NCBI GenBank assembly: GCA_022824025.1
Contig: JAJEBF010000003.1
Span: 186,001-250,000 of the forward strand
Length of the DNA: 64,000 nt
Direction of reading: 5' to 3'
DNA from: Caldilineaceae bacterium
Lineage (GTDB): Bacteria; Chloroflexota; Anaerolineae; Caldilineales; Caldilineaceae
Below, piece after piece: positions 53,868 through 63,812 of the stretch; position 1 is the stretch's first letter; every line of letters begins with the position of its first letter. Both the position numbers and the translations under genes were made by a program. The notes under the pieces were generated by a model that saw nothing but the letters and a program-made list of their open reading frames with translations, had not been told where the DNA came from and searched no databases.

Positions 53868-55598
53868 CTAGTACGGTCCGGCGGCAACCCAACCCGGCGG
53901 GCGCTTCTCAGGGCTGTCCAGGTCCTCATGCGTCAGATTGAGGTACTCAAGCATGCCGTCGAAGTTGCTTTCGAGAAGCTCCTGATAGCCGGCCGCAAAC
54001 TCCTCTGCCGTTATCTTGCCCTCGAAGAACTCCTGCACCATGATCGACCATTCGCGCTTCGTCTCTTCGTACTTGAAGAAGCCGCGGGCTACAGCGTCGC
54101 CTGGCGCGCCTGGCTTTTCATAGTTGCCGATAAAGACACTCTGGGCGAACACTTCCTCCCACTCGCCGGGAAGTGACACGTTCTTGATCAACGGAGGTCC
54201 GGCGATACCGCCTTGCAGGTTCTCCGGATCAAGTTTGTTTTCAAGGAAAACCTGCATGCCTTGCGGGCTCGTCCAGAACATGATGAAATCGACCTCAAGG
54301 TCGTTCTGCGCCCGGTCTTTCAGCGGCAGCGCCAGGTAGCCTTGCGTCAACTCGTTTGCGCGCGCAGTTCCCTGAACGCACGGGCCTTCAATGTTGGGGA
54401 ATGCGAAGCGACCGTATTCAAACTCGACCGCGGCGGCCGAATCCTCTTCCGTCACCTCGGCCTGGCCGCCGTACTCGCCCTGGGCAAGCCCGCGGATGTC
54501 TTTGGGCAGGCTGGTGTAGATGCCGCCATGCACCATCCGCATGGCTGCCTTCTGTGTCAGGAAGAGCGGGTACGCATCGGTCATGCCGGTCCACCCGTCC
54601 GGGACAAACCCATTTGCTGTCTGAAACACGCGACCAACCTGTGTCATCATCTCGACCGTGCATTCGTTGTCGAAATTGATCGCGCCGTCGCGCAGTGCCG
54701 CCAGATGGCGCGATATATTCACCGAGACCCGGTCCGGATCGTCGTTGCGCACATCAGTGGCATCGTACTCCCAAATGTCGTCAATGCCCTCGCGGAAACA
54801 CCAGTCCCCTTCCTGGCATTGGATCAACGGCAACTCGTCTCGATGGTACTGGTCCATCGCCGAACGCATCAGCCACGGCATCCTGCCGCCGCCCCAAATC
54901 TGCTCGGTTGTGCCTTCCATCGCAATCGGGATGACGCCGGAGTCCCTCAGTTTCTCATTCCATTCGACAAACTGATCCCAGGTCGGCTGCGGCGGCACGT
55001 CCGTGATGCCGGCCTGCTCAAAGAGAGCCTTGTTATAGAGCCAGAAGGTCTGTACGGACATGTAAGGCATGGTAAACATCTGGCCCGTGTTGGGATCGCG
55101 AACCAGATTCAAACCCCACTCTTCAAAGCTGTCCTCCCAAGTCGCTCCCGTATAGGGATTCTCTTTGTTCAGATACGGGCCCCAGTCGACCAGCCGGCCC
55201 TCCTGGGCGAATTCGCGCAGATGGGGCGACTCGATTATCGACACACGCGGCACTTCCGAAGTGAACTGCGTGCGTATCCACTGCAGATACGCGTCAACGG
55301 TAGGCGCCTTCAACTCCACCAGAACGTCCACATTCGGGTGCAATTCCATGTAGGCATCCGCAATCGCCTGGTAGGTCTGCACGTCGTTGGAGGCAATGCT
55401 GACGACAATTTCGCCGCTCAACTCCATCGCCTCTTCCTCTGTTTCCTCAATTTCAACGACTTCGTCTTCAGATGCGGCTTCTTCCGCGGCCGGGGCATCA
55501 TCGGCAGCCATGCCGCCGTCAGCCGGCGCCCCGCATGCCGCCGCAAGCGCAAGCGACAAGAGAAGAACAAGCCCAAGCACTGTTCGGTAATGTTTCAT
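53868..55598 (-). CDS. Extracellular solute-binding lipoprotein (sugar ABC transporter)
   Basis: A 576-residue family-1 binding protein. The signal ends at lipid-anchor Cys22 (LAAACGAP), followed by an acidic Glu/Ala linker (about 30-60) and the binding domain (EIVVSIASNDVQTYQAIADAYMELHPNVDV...). It is larger than the usual 430 residues. First gene of the minus-strand sugar transporter operon. The ligand is unknown; the class takes sugars or sugar oligomers. Confidence 0.9.
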   Translation of the reverse strand: MKHYRTVLGLVLLLSLALAAACGAPADGGMAADDAPAAEEAASEDEVVEIEETEEEAMELSGEIVVSIASNDVQTYQAIADAYMELHPNVDVLVELKAPTVDAYLQWIRTQFTSEVPRVSIIESPHLREFAQEGRLVDWGPYLNKENPYTGATWEDSFEEWGLNLVRDPNTGQMFTMPYMSVQTFWLYNKALFEQAGITDVPPQPTWDQFVEWNEKLRDSGVIPIAMEGTTEQIWGGGRMPWLMRSAMDQYHRDELPLIQCQEGDWCFREGIDDIWEYDATDVRNDDPDRVSVNISRHLAALRDGAINFDNECTVEMMTQVGRVFQTANGFVPDGWTGMTDAYPLFLTQKAAMRMVHGGIYTSLPKDIRGLAQGEYGGQAEVTEEDSAAAVEFEYGRFAFPNIEGPCVQGTARANELTQGYLALPLKDRAQNDLEVDFIMFWTSPQGMQVFLENKLDPENLQGGIAGPPLIKNVSLPGEWEEVFAQSVFIGNYEKPGAPGDAVARGFFKYEETKREWSIMVQEFFEGKITAEEFAAGYQELLESNFDGMLEYLNLTHEDLDSPEKRPPGWVAAGPY

Positions 55599-55747
55599 CG
55601 ACTTCTCCCTTTCGTTCTGTCTGAACTGAATCGGCTATGCCCTTACATTTGTTCGGCAAAAGGAAACGTGCCCGCGTGCCCCAGCGTTTCCAGTCTGAAC
55701 TGGGGATCGCTGACAATCTTGATTCCCGGAAACATCGAATTCTGCTG

Positions 55748-56002
55748 TTAGTGGAGAACGATACTCTCCCGTATCTCGCCTTCCGGGTCTGACCCAACCA
55801 TCGCGCCCAGGCGGGAAATGTGGCTGCAAAAATCCACCGCATCGCCGGCCATCGGATTCAAATGCTCCAGCTCCTGCTCGTGGCGCCAGCGATGGAGCGG
55901 GCCGCTCCGGTCATCGGCGTAATGCAAAAGAGAGACCAGCTCTTCAGGCACGGGGCGGTCACCGTCCTGCCCAGCAGAGAAGTCGGTCGCGTAGGACCTC
56001 AT
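55748..56002 (-). CDS. Small hypothetical protein coupled to Gfo/Idh gene
   Basis: An 84-residue protein of unknown function, rich in His, Asp and Glu (LHRWRHEQELEHLNP). Its ATG overlaps the stop of the upstream Gfo/Idh gene as ATGA, which suggests translational coupling and a real gene. No membrane segment or known motif is visible. Confidence 0.55.
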   Translation of the reverse strand: MRSYATDFSAGQDGDRPVPEELVSLLHYADDRSGPLHRWRHEQELEHLNPMAGDAVDFCSHISRLGAMVGSDPEGEIRESIVLH

Positions 56003-56997
56003 GTCGCCGGCACATCCTCGGCTTTCCCGCTCCCATGCGATCGAATCGCGGCCTCGATTATCTCCTGAACAGCCAAACCTTCGCGGCCCGATGCCTCAAT
56101 CTCGTCTCGCGGCGCTCCACTGTCCACCTGCTCAATCCAGCGGTTAATGCGGTTGGTAAAGGTGGCGTCGAAACCGCTCAGCCCGCCCATGATGCTGTTG
56201 CGAATAACCGTCAGCTCATCGCTGCCGCGGGGGTATAACGTCAACTCCTGGTATAGATTGTCCAGCACAAAACGGCCGCCCGTCCCCATCACTTCGCAAC
56301 GCTCCAGGTTGTGCCGCGGATTTGTGTCGTAACTGCCTGTCAAGTGACCGACAACGCCATTTTCAAACTCCAGATTCACCTGCGCATTGGAGTAGCAGAC
56401 CCGGCCCGGCGCCTGGTTGAAAAACGCGTGGACCCGCTTCACGTCACCGCAGAAATAGCGCATGATGTCGAGGCTGTGCGGATGCAGCGCACGCATGTGA
56501 AACCAGGGCGAGGTGTCATTCGGGTTGCCGATCCACATGGTCATGTTCATCAACAGCAGTTCGCCCAACCTCCCCTCCTCCACCCACTCCTTGGCCTTCG
56601 CCGCGGGCGGCACGAAGCGGTGATTGAGGTTGATGCCGAAGTAGAGACCGGTCTCATCCGCCCTGGCCACCATCTCGCGTGCATGTTCAATGTTATTGGA
56701 AATTGGCTTTTCGCATAGAACATGCAACCCGCCGTCCAGGCACTCCATGACCGGCTCATAGTGATGCCCGCCGTTCTCCGGACCGGCTGTGGTGACACTC
56801 ACCGCATCCAGTTCGACGGCGTCAAGCAGTTCTGCCACGCTATAGTAGGCGGGAACGCCAAACTGTTGCGCGGCCGCGTCCGCGATGCTTTCGTCCATAT
56901 CACAGACCGCGGCCAAGCGCGCGTGGTCGCTGGCCTGGTAGACACCAGCGTGCGTCTTGCCAATGTTTCCCAACCCAATGATGGCAACATTCAACAC
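55999..56997 (-). CDS. Gfo/Idh/MocA family oxidoreductase
   Basis: A 332-residue dehydrogenase. VAIIGLGNIGKTH is the NAD(P)-binding loop, LCEKPISNN the catalytic Lys motif, and HPHSLDIMRYFCG the catalytic-region His segment. GTG start with GAGGAG about 8 bases upstream and a good promoter at 57073-57101. It is followed by an 84-codon gene and then the sugar binding protein gene, so it may be part of the same catabolic unit. Confidence 0.88.
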   Translation of the reverse strand: MLNVAIIGLGNIGKTHAGVYQASDHARLAAVCDMDESIADAAAQQFGVPAYYSVAELLDAVELDAVSVTTAGPENGGHHYEPVMECLDGGLHVLCEKPISNNIEHAREMVARADETGLYFGINLNHRFVPPAAKAKEWVEEGRLGELLLMNMTMWIGNPNDTSPWFHMRALHPHSLDIMRYFCGDVKRVHAFFNQAPGRVCYSNAQVNLEFENGVVGHLTGSYDTNPRHNLERCEVMGTGGRFVLDNLYQELTLYPRGSDELTVIRNSIMGGLSGFDATFTNRINRWIEQVDSGAPRDEIEASGREGLAVQEIIEAAIRSHGSGKAEDVPAT

Positions 56998-57072
56998 GAA
57001 ACATTCTCCTCAGCGTTAAGTGGATTCGTATAGTCGTAGTGCTGCTGCGAGAGGAAAAATCGGATGGCGCGA

Positions 57073-57101
57073 ATCCTAACATAGCGCCTGACGAATGTCA
57101 A
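57073..57101 (-). promoter_or_regulatory. Sigma70-type promoter of the Gfo/Idh gene
   Basis: On the minus strand, TTGACA (57101-57096), a 17-base spacer and TAGGAT (57078-57073), 76 bases before the GTG start. Confidence 0.7.
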
Positions 57102-57221
57102 TCACCCCATTTCACGCACGATGGCCAGTCCCATTTAGCCCGGTCCCTTAGAGCATGCTGCAAGTCTCATCTTGGTTTCCTGGTGGCCGCCTCAACCTTG
57201 CGCCTGTTCTGCCCCCCCTTC

Positions 57222-57254
57222 CCCTCTAGGGCCGCCCCTGTGGGCGCCCTCCCC
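57222..57254. repeat. GGGGCGCCCCTxGTGGG-type dispersed element
   Basis: CTAGGGCCGCCCCTGTGGGC matches the element at 15683-15702 (GTAGGGGCGCCCCTTGTGGG) with few differences. Short GC-rich palindromic elements of this kind are repeated in many bacterial genomes. Confidence 0.5.
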
Positions 57255-57472
57255 ATCGATTCCCCGACTGACCAACCCGCGTCGCCTACCAGTCCCGCCA
57301 CCCACTGACCACTGCAGTTCAACCCCCTACGAACGCCCAAGCCCCGCAGCACGGAAATCCTCCTCAATTCAAGAATGCCAACACCTCCCTCGCGCCCTTC
57401 CGCCGCCGTTCCTCTGCCCCTCTCCGTGTCTCTCCGCGGATCAAAAAGGTGTTGCCGTTTATGGAATCCCTC

Positions 57473-58318
57473 TTACTCTCCGTATGCGAATCGTTCCGCC
57501 AGCTTCTCCTCGTACGGCCTGACTCGATGATAGACGAGGGGATTCTGGCGGTCGTCGTCGAGCAAATCGCCAATTTCGTAGCTGGCAAACTGCTCGTCCG
57601 TAAGTATGTTCTGTTTGCCATTGAACGTGCAGCCGTCAGGCATGAAGCCGCAGGTCATCGCCCGGCGCCAACCCGGCGTCATGTTGGGCCCGGCCCCATG
57701 CGCGATCAGGCCGTTGTGGAACGAGCAGGAGCCTGCCTTCATCTCCGCCGGCGCCGCCATTATCTCCTTCCACTGAGGGTAGACTCGAAAGATGTCGCTG
57801 ATGTTTTCGCCAATGCTCACGTTTTCAAAAGTGGCCGTCTTTTGGCTGCCGGGCAGAAAATACAGGCAACCGTTCTGCAGTGTTGCGTCATCCAGAGCAA
57901 CCCACAGGCTCAGTGTCTCGCGCGATGAGTACGACCAGTATGGATTATCCAGATGCCATCCGGTCGGGTTGGCCCAGGGCTGCTTGATCAACGCCTGGTC
58001 ATGCCAGAGACGCATGCCGTCCACACCGGCCAGATCTGCCGCCATCTTGCCCAATCGAGAGTCCAGAATCAACCGCTTCACGTCCGGATTGTCCTGCCAC
58101 AGATTGATGCGTTGCACGAAAACGTAATCGTAGTAGCTCTCTTCCCGCTCCTCATCCACCTCCTGGTGAATCATTCTCTGCCTGCCGCGCTGTCGGACCG
58201 CTCCGTCCACCGCCCGCCGCCATTCCTCGAGCTCTTCTGGCGTGAGGAAGTCGTGCAGAACGACAAACCCGTTCTTCTGGTAGGAGCTGATTTGTTTCTG
58301 GGTCAACTGTGTGTTCAT
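57473..58318 (-). CDS. Phytanoyl-CoA dioxygenase (PhyH) family protein
   Basis: A 281-residue Fe(II)/2-oxoglutarate dioxygenase. H-x-D is in GWHLDNPYW, the distal His in LIAHGAGPNMTPGWRRA with the 2-oxoglutarate Arg. The N terminus (QKQISSYQKNGFVVLHDFL) is typical. It lies downstream of the peptide ABC operon but after a strong terminator, so it is probably separately expressed. Confidence 0.88.
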   Translation of the reverse strand: MNTQLTQKQISSYQKNGFVVLHDFLTPEELEEWRRAVDGAVRQRGRQRMIHQEVDEEREESYYDYVFVQRINLWQDNPDVKRLILDSRLGKMAADLAGVDGMRLWHDQALIKQPWANPTGWHLDNPYWSYSSRETLSLWVALDDATLQNGCLYFLPGSQKTATFENVSIGENISDIFRVYPQWKEIMAAPAEMKAGSCSFHNGLIAHGAGPNMTPGWRRAMTCGFMPDGCTFNGKQNILTDEQFASYEIGDLLDDDRQNPLVYHRVRPYEEKLAERFAYGE

Positions 58319-58387
58319 ATTGCCCTCTTATGTAACGCAGGCGCACTGCCCGCCCGTCCGCTGGACCGGCCGCCGCAGCCGCCAAAG

Positions 58388-58425
58388 CCAAAAGAAAGGG
58401 CCGGCACAGATGTGCCGGCCCTCCT
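58388..58425 (-). terminator. Rho-independent terminator of the peptide ABC operon
   Basis: A perfect 12-bp inverted repeat AGGGCCGGCACA/TGTGCCGGCCCT (58397-58422) is followed on the minus strand by TTTCTTTT (58396-58389). It is 40 bases after the binding-protein stop. Confidence 0.85.
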
Positions 58426-58463
58426 ACTAAAGTCTCAATTCTTGAGAACAGTTCCTGTTTCGC

Positions 58464-60287
58464 CTATTCCGCCGGGCCCAACTGTCCGGTCAGAATCTGG
58501 ATGACGACAAAGGAGTCGGCGTAGGGGCTGTTGACGTAGATCGGATCGCCCTCCGGCAACCAGCCGCTGGCGAAGCGGCTCGGAACCGGGTTGTTGCCGT
58601 AGCGTTCCCACAGAGGAATCTGCGGCAGCAGTTCGTTGTATGCCATGGCAATCGCGTCAAACGCCTCGACCTGCATCGCGGCGTCGCCGCCGGAGCCGGC
58701 CTCTTTGGTCAGCGCCCACAGGTCCACGTCGCCAACACTGTCGGTGCTGACGTTCAGATCGAAGGACATACCCGGCAGTTCAATGCTGCCGGCGCCCGAC
58801 GCGCCTACGCCAGTCGCCGCTGCGTTGTGCGTGCTGAAGTTATTCTCGTATGAGAAGGACGGGTGTGGATTGCCCGCGCCCCAGCCGCGAATCGCAAGTT
58901 CGAACTTGCCCTCATTGATGTCGATCGGATGCTGCTGGAAGTTCACGCCGCGGAAGCTCGTCTGGAAGCCAAACGCGGTCAGCTGCTCAGCCACGTTTTC
59001 CGCTGCGGCAGACCAGTCCGCATACTCGGCCGGCGCTGTCAACTCCCACTCCATCCGGGCGCCCGTGTCATCGATCCAGACACCGTCGTCGTCCCGGGTG
59101 AAACCGATGTCAAGCAACATCTGCTCGGCCGTCTCCAGGTCCTGGCTATACGGGTTGAGGTTGGCGCGCGTATCATCGCTCAGCCACAGCGGCGTTATGT
59201 TGTCGGAGAATCCACACATGCACTCCTGCGCAATGCCCGACTCTGCGAGAGAGATAAACGCGTTCTCTTCAAAGTTGATGGCGTAGGCCAGCGCTTGCCG
59301 CACTTCTTTCACGTTGAAAGGATGGATCGTGTGGTTGAAGTACAGGGCAGGTCCGCTGTAAATCGGCGCGCGGATGATGCGGTAGCCCAGTGACATGAAC
59401 TCGCGTTCCGTGGCCGGCGGGAAACCATGCGTGGCATAGTCGACGTCGCCTGAGAGAACGAGCGGCGTCACGACCGGCGTTTCGCCATTGTAGTTGACCA
59501 TCCGGTCGAAGCGCACCGTGTCGGCCCAGTAGGAAGTCTCAACCTTGTTCAGAATCATCTGAGACTCGGTAATGCTGTCCGGGTCAATCGCGTAGGGTCC
59601 AAGAACGACCATCTCATCCGGGCGCAGCTCATTGAACTCCTGCAACAGCTGCTTCCACTCGTCGTCCTCGTTCGTCATGCCGGCCTCGACCAGGTCGCGT
59701 GTGCGCTGGGCGAAGTCGCCATAGACCGACGAAGCCGTGATATGCACCTCGCGCAGTACGCGGCGCGGTACAGTCGTCGACGGGCCGCTCAAAACGAAGT
59801 CGACCGTGTGGTCGTCAACCGCCTGAACGTCGTCCAGGAAGCGCCACACCGTCTGGCTCAGCAGGCGGGAAATGGCAAACGTGTCAACAACATCCTGCGA
59901 AGTGAAGTCGCTGCCGTCGCTCCACTGCGCGCCCTGGATCAGACTGACGCGCAACGTCACGTCATCAACCCACTCCCAGGCCTCGCCGGCCACCGGCATC
60001 CAGCTGCCATCGGCCCACAGGAACATGAACAACGGCGGCTCCATCAGCGCCCTGTAAATGCCCAAGGTCATCCCATTCGTTACCCATGTGTTGAAGTGAC
60101 CGGTGGGCGGGGGCGCGTACGGCCACGCCGGGTGGAACTCGGCGACACCAGATGCCGCCGGGGCGGCCTCTTCCTCAGCGGCAGCCGGAGCTGCCTCGCC
60201 GCCGCCCATGTCAGCCGCCGGCGCGCCGCAGGCGCTGATGACCAGAGCGGCAATCAGCGCAAGCGCAAACAAAAGTCTTCTGTTCAT
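58464..60287 (-). CDS. Peptide-type ABC substrate-binding lipoprotein (SBP_bac_5)
   Basis: A 607-residue binding protein. The signal ends at lipid Cys20 (VISACGAP), with an Ala/Glu linker, then a type II binding fold: VSLIQGAQWSDGSDFTSQDVVDTF is the family-5 motif. The C-terminal lobe includes NNFSTHNAAATGVG. Last gene of the dpp-like operon on the minus strand. Family members bind peptides, nickel complexes or oligosaccharides. Confidence 0.92.
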   Translation of the reverse strand: MNRRLLFALALIAALVISACGAPAADMGGGEAAPAAAEEEAAPAASGVAEFHPAWPYAPPPTGHFNTWVTNGMTLGIYRALMEPPLFMFLWADGSWMPVAGEAWEWVDDVTLRVSLIQGAQWSDGSDFTSQDVVDTFAISRLLSQTVWRFLDDVQAVDDHTVDFVLSGPSTTVPRRVLREVHITASSVYGDFAQRTRDLVEAGMTNEDDEWKQLLQEFNELRPDEMVVLGPYAIDPDSITESQMILNKVETSYWADTVRFDRMVNYNGETPVVTPLVLSGDVDYATHGFPPATEREFMSLGYRIIRAPIYSGPALYFNHTIHPFNVKEVRQALAYAINFEENAFISLAESGIAQECMCGFSDNITPLWLSDDTRANLNPYSQDLETAEQMLLDIGFTRDDDGVWIDDTGARMEWELTAPAEYADWSAAAENVAEQLTAFGFQTSFRGVNFQQHPIDINEGKFELAIRGWGAGNPHPSFSYENNFSTHNAAATGVGASGAGSIELPGMSFDLNVSTDSVGDVDLWALTKEAGSGGDAAMQVEAFDAIAMAYNELLPQIPLWERYGNNPVPSRFASGWLPEGDPIYVNSPYADSFVVIQILTGQLGPAE

Positions 60288-60384
60288 TCTTCATCCTCCT
60301 AAGGATATGTAAGTTTCTGATTGGAGATAGCGATAGCAACCGAAGCCGCGCACGAGAGCGCCTTCAGGCGCCCGCCTGCCAGGC

Positions 60385-60576
60385 TCACTGTTCCCTACGC
60401 TTCCCCCACTGCACGAGTATGACAACCAGTAGCAAATAGACGAGCCCTATGCCCAGCGTAAACTGGGTAATCACGTATTCGGCGGTCCCCTTTTCCAGAA
60501 ACAACAGGAGCGCGCCGGCGACAAATGATATGTAGAAGCCAATGTGAAAGGCCGCTCTACCTAGAAATGGATCCAT
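60385..60576 (-). CDS. Small two-helix membrane protein
   Basis: A 63-residue protein with two transmembrane helices (about 10-27 and 37-57) and a basic C-terminal tail (QWGKRREQ). AGGGGACC lies before the ATG. It sits between the second ATPase and binding-protein genes of the peptide transporter. No known family recognised; the position suggests an accessory membrane protein of the transporter. Confidence 0.65.
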   Translation of the reverse strand: MDPFLGRAAFHIGFYISFVAGALLLFLEKGTAEYVITQFTLGIGLVYLLLVVILVQWGKRREQ

Positions 60577-60633
60577 GGTCCCCTACTGTGAACGACAATG
60601 CCTACGCTGCGCCTCAAAAAAAAGTGAGTTTCC

Positions 60634-61662
60634 TCACACTATCTGAGTTGGCTCTGACATGCGCACTGGACAGGCCACGCGCCCCCCATCTGAAATCCCT
60701 TCCAGCTGAGGGACAGCAACGTCGCACTCGCCTTCAACAATGTATGGGCAGCGCGGGTGAAAGGTGCAGCCGGACGGCAAATTTAGCAGACTGGGTATCT
60801 CCGCGCTCCGCAGCTCGATGTGCATCTTCTTCTTCGCCAGCTCCGGATCGGCCTCCGGCACCGCCCCCAGCAGCGCCTGCGTATAAGGGTGCCGGGAATC
60901 GGTAATCAGGCGCGGCGTAGGCCCTTCTTCGACAATCCGCCCCAAATACATAACCGTGATGCGCCCTTCCCAGGCAAAGTACTTCGCCAGCGCCAGGTCA
61001 TGCGTGATAAAGAGAAAGGTCACGTCGAACTCGTCCTTGAGCCTGTACAGCATGTTCAACAGGCTCACCCGAATCGACACGTCCACCATCGAAACTGCCT
61101 CGTCGGCCACGATGAACTTCGGCTCCACCGTTAACGCCCTCGCAACCGAAACACGCTGTCGTTGCCCCCCGCTCAACTGATGCGGGTACTTGTCCAGAAA
61201 GTCGCCCACCGGCGTCAAATCTACAATTTCGAGCAGTTCAGCCGCCCGCCGCTCAACGTCTCGCCGCCGCTCCCTGCGGCCGCCCCCGGCGCCGTTTGCG
61301 TTCGACCTGTGCATCTGGTGACGCACCAGCGGGGTCACGATCATCTGACGCACTGTCTGGGTAGGGTTGAGCGAAGCGTAAGGGTCCTGATGAATGATCT
61401 GCACCGCCCGCCGGTACTGCTGATAGTCCGGCTTATTCATCGCGGCAATGTCCTGACCCTCATACAGGATCTGCCCCTCCGATGGCGGCAGCAGTCCGAC
61501 GACCATGCGGCCTGTCGTGCTCTTGCCGCACCCGCTCTCGCCGACCAGGCACACGATCTCACCCGGCTCGATATCCAGGGAAATCGAATCGACCGCAGTC
61601 ACCTGGTCCCGGCCGCTCCCGAACGTCTTGGTTACGTTGCGCAGTTCGATAATTGGCGTCAT
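60634..61662 (-). CDS. Peptide/nickel ABC transporter ATPase (DppF/OppF-like)
   Basis: About 342 residues. Walker A GESGCGKST, Q-loop, signature LSGGQRQRVSVARAL, and C-terminal oligopeptide-transporter motif CTFHPRCPY. The Walker B region reads FIVADEAVSMVD where most relatives have ADEPVSALD; the catalytic Glu is kept but the Pro and Leu are changed. ATG 61662 (MTPIIELRN) fits the family start; the frame runs further upstream but overlaps the preceding gene. Confidence 0.9.
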   Translation of the reverse strand: MTPIIELRNVTKTFGSGRDQVTAVDSISLDIEPGEIVCLVGESGCGKSTTGRMVVGLLPPSEGQILYEGQDIAAMNKPDYQQYRRAVQIIHQDPYASLNPTQTVRQMIVTPLVRHQMHRSNANGAGGGRRERRRDVERRAAELLEIVDLTPVGDFLDKYPHQLSGGQRQRVSVARALTVEPKFIVADEAVSMVDVSIRVSLLNMLYRLKDEFDVTFLFITHDLALAKYFAWEGRITVMYLGRIVEEGPTPRLITDSRHPYTQALLGAVPEADPELAKKKMHIELRSAEIPSLLNLPSGCTFHPRCPYIVEGECDVAVPQLEGISDGGRVACPVRMSEPTQIV

Positions 61663-61732
61663 CTGCAGCGGCCCCCACTGGCCGCGCCCCGAATCCGTAA
61701 AAGGAAGGCCGCCTTCGGCGGCAAGAAAACTG

Positions 61733-62803
<1,071 letters not shown>

Positions 62804-62827
62804 ACGCCTCTTCGACCCTTCCTCCCT

Positions 62828-63736
62828 TTACTCGCTCGCTCGCAAGCGGGGGTTGAACACGAGCTCAAGCGAACGGGTCATCGAAATAATCGCCAGCTGC
62901 AAAATCGCAATCGCCACAATCGGCGCCATAATGTACCAGACGCTGTCCTTATAAAAAATCGCGCCCCGCACCCATGCCAGCTGAATCATCACACTCCAGT
63001 TGCCGGCGCTGATCGGCACCAGGCCCAGGAAAACTAGCCCGGCCTGCTGGTAAACGGCGAAGGTCATCCCAAGCGCAAAACTGACAACGATATACGGCAT
63101 CATGTTGGGCACCATCTCCCGCAGCACAATGTGCCACACCCCCAAATCCAGCGCTCTGGCCGCTTCGATAAAGTCTCGCTGCTTGAGAGACAGGGCCTGG
63201 GCGCGCAGAGCCCGCAGAAGCGTCGGCCAGTTCAGAAGCCCCATCAGAATGCCGAGAAACGTCAGACTGTTTAACGAAATAAACGCAGCCAGCACGGCGA
63301 GGAGCGGGAACTGGGGGATCGTGAGAATAATGTCGGTCACCGACATGATGGCGCTGTCCATCCAGCCCCCGATAAAGCCACTCATCGTCCCAAACACAAC
63401 CGCGATCAACGTCGATATCAGGGCCGCCAAAAATGCGACATAGATGACGTCCTTGCCGCCGTTTACGATCTGCGACCAGATGTCCCGACCCTGGTGATCA
63501 GTTCCCAGGGGATGTTCAAGGGTCGGCGTGATGTAGATCCTGTCGATCTTTGTCTTCGTGTCCAGTTCGATGAAGACGGGACCTGCATAGGAAAGCAGAA
63601 CGACAAACAGGACAACGATGAAGCCGATAAAGCCGACGCGATTGTAGGCCAGGAGGCGCACAACGGTCCGAAACCCTTTCCATGTTCCCGCGATGACCCC
63701 GTCTGCCTGTTTGTTGTCCATCGCTTGTGCCGTCAT
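62828..63736 (-). CDS. Peptide/nickel ABC transporter permease (DppC-like)
   Basis: About 302 residues with about six transmembrane helices. The EAA-type segment is RDFIEAARALDLGVWHIVLREMVPN, and HPLGTDHQGRDIWSQIVNGG is a strong DppC/OppC marker near 80-100. ATG 63736 chosen (GGGAGTAGAG upstream); the longer frame to 63799 is unlikely. Confidence 0.92.
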   Translation of the reverse strand: MTAQAMDNKQADGVIAGTWKGFRTVVRLLAYNRVGFIGFIVVLFVVLLSYAGPVFIELDTKTKIDRIYITPTLEHPLGTDHQGRDIWSQIVNGGKDVIYVAFLAALISTLIAVVFGTMSGFIGGWMDSAIMSVTDIILTIPQFPLLAVLAAFISLNSLTFLGILMGLLNWPTLLRALRAQALSLKQRDFIEAARALDLGVWHIVLREMVPNMMPYIVVSFALGMTFAVYQQAGLVFLGLVPISAGNWSVMIQLAWVRGAIFYKDSVWYIMAPIVAIAILQLAIISMTRSLELVFNPRLRASE

Positions 63737-63812
63737 ATCTCTACTCCCGGCCTCCCATGGTTCTGATTCCCCGCATAACCCGCTCCCCTTTGGAAACACT
63801 CAGGGGCAGGTC

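Larger units (their letters stand above)
57000..57472. other. Intergenic region with promoter and two dispersed repeats
   Basis: No gene seen. Content: minus-strand promoter (57073-57101), CTAGGGCCGCCCCTGTGGGC element (57226-57245, relative of 15683-15702) and an ACTGACCACTG unit (57304-57314). Confidence 0.6.

Noticed and set aside
54213..55751. Plus-strand open frame of 512 codons opposite the sugar binding protein
   Set aside because: Antisense shadow of a lipoprotein gene with clear signal and lipobox.
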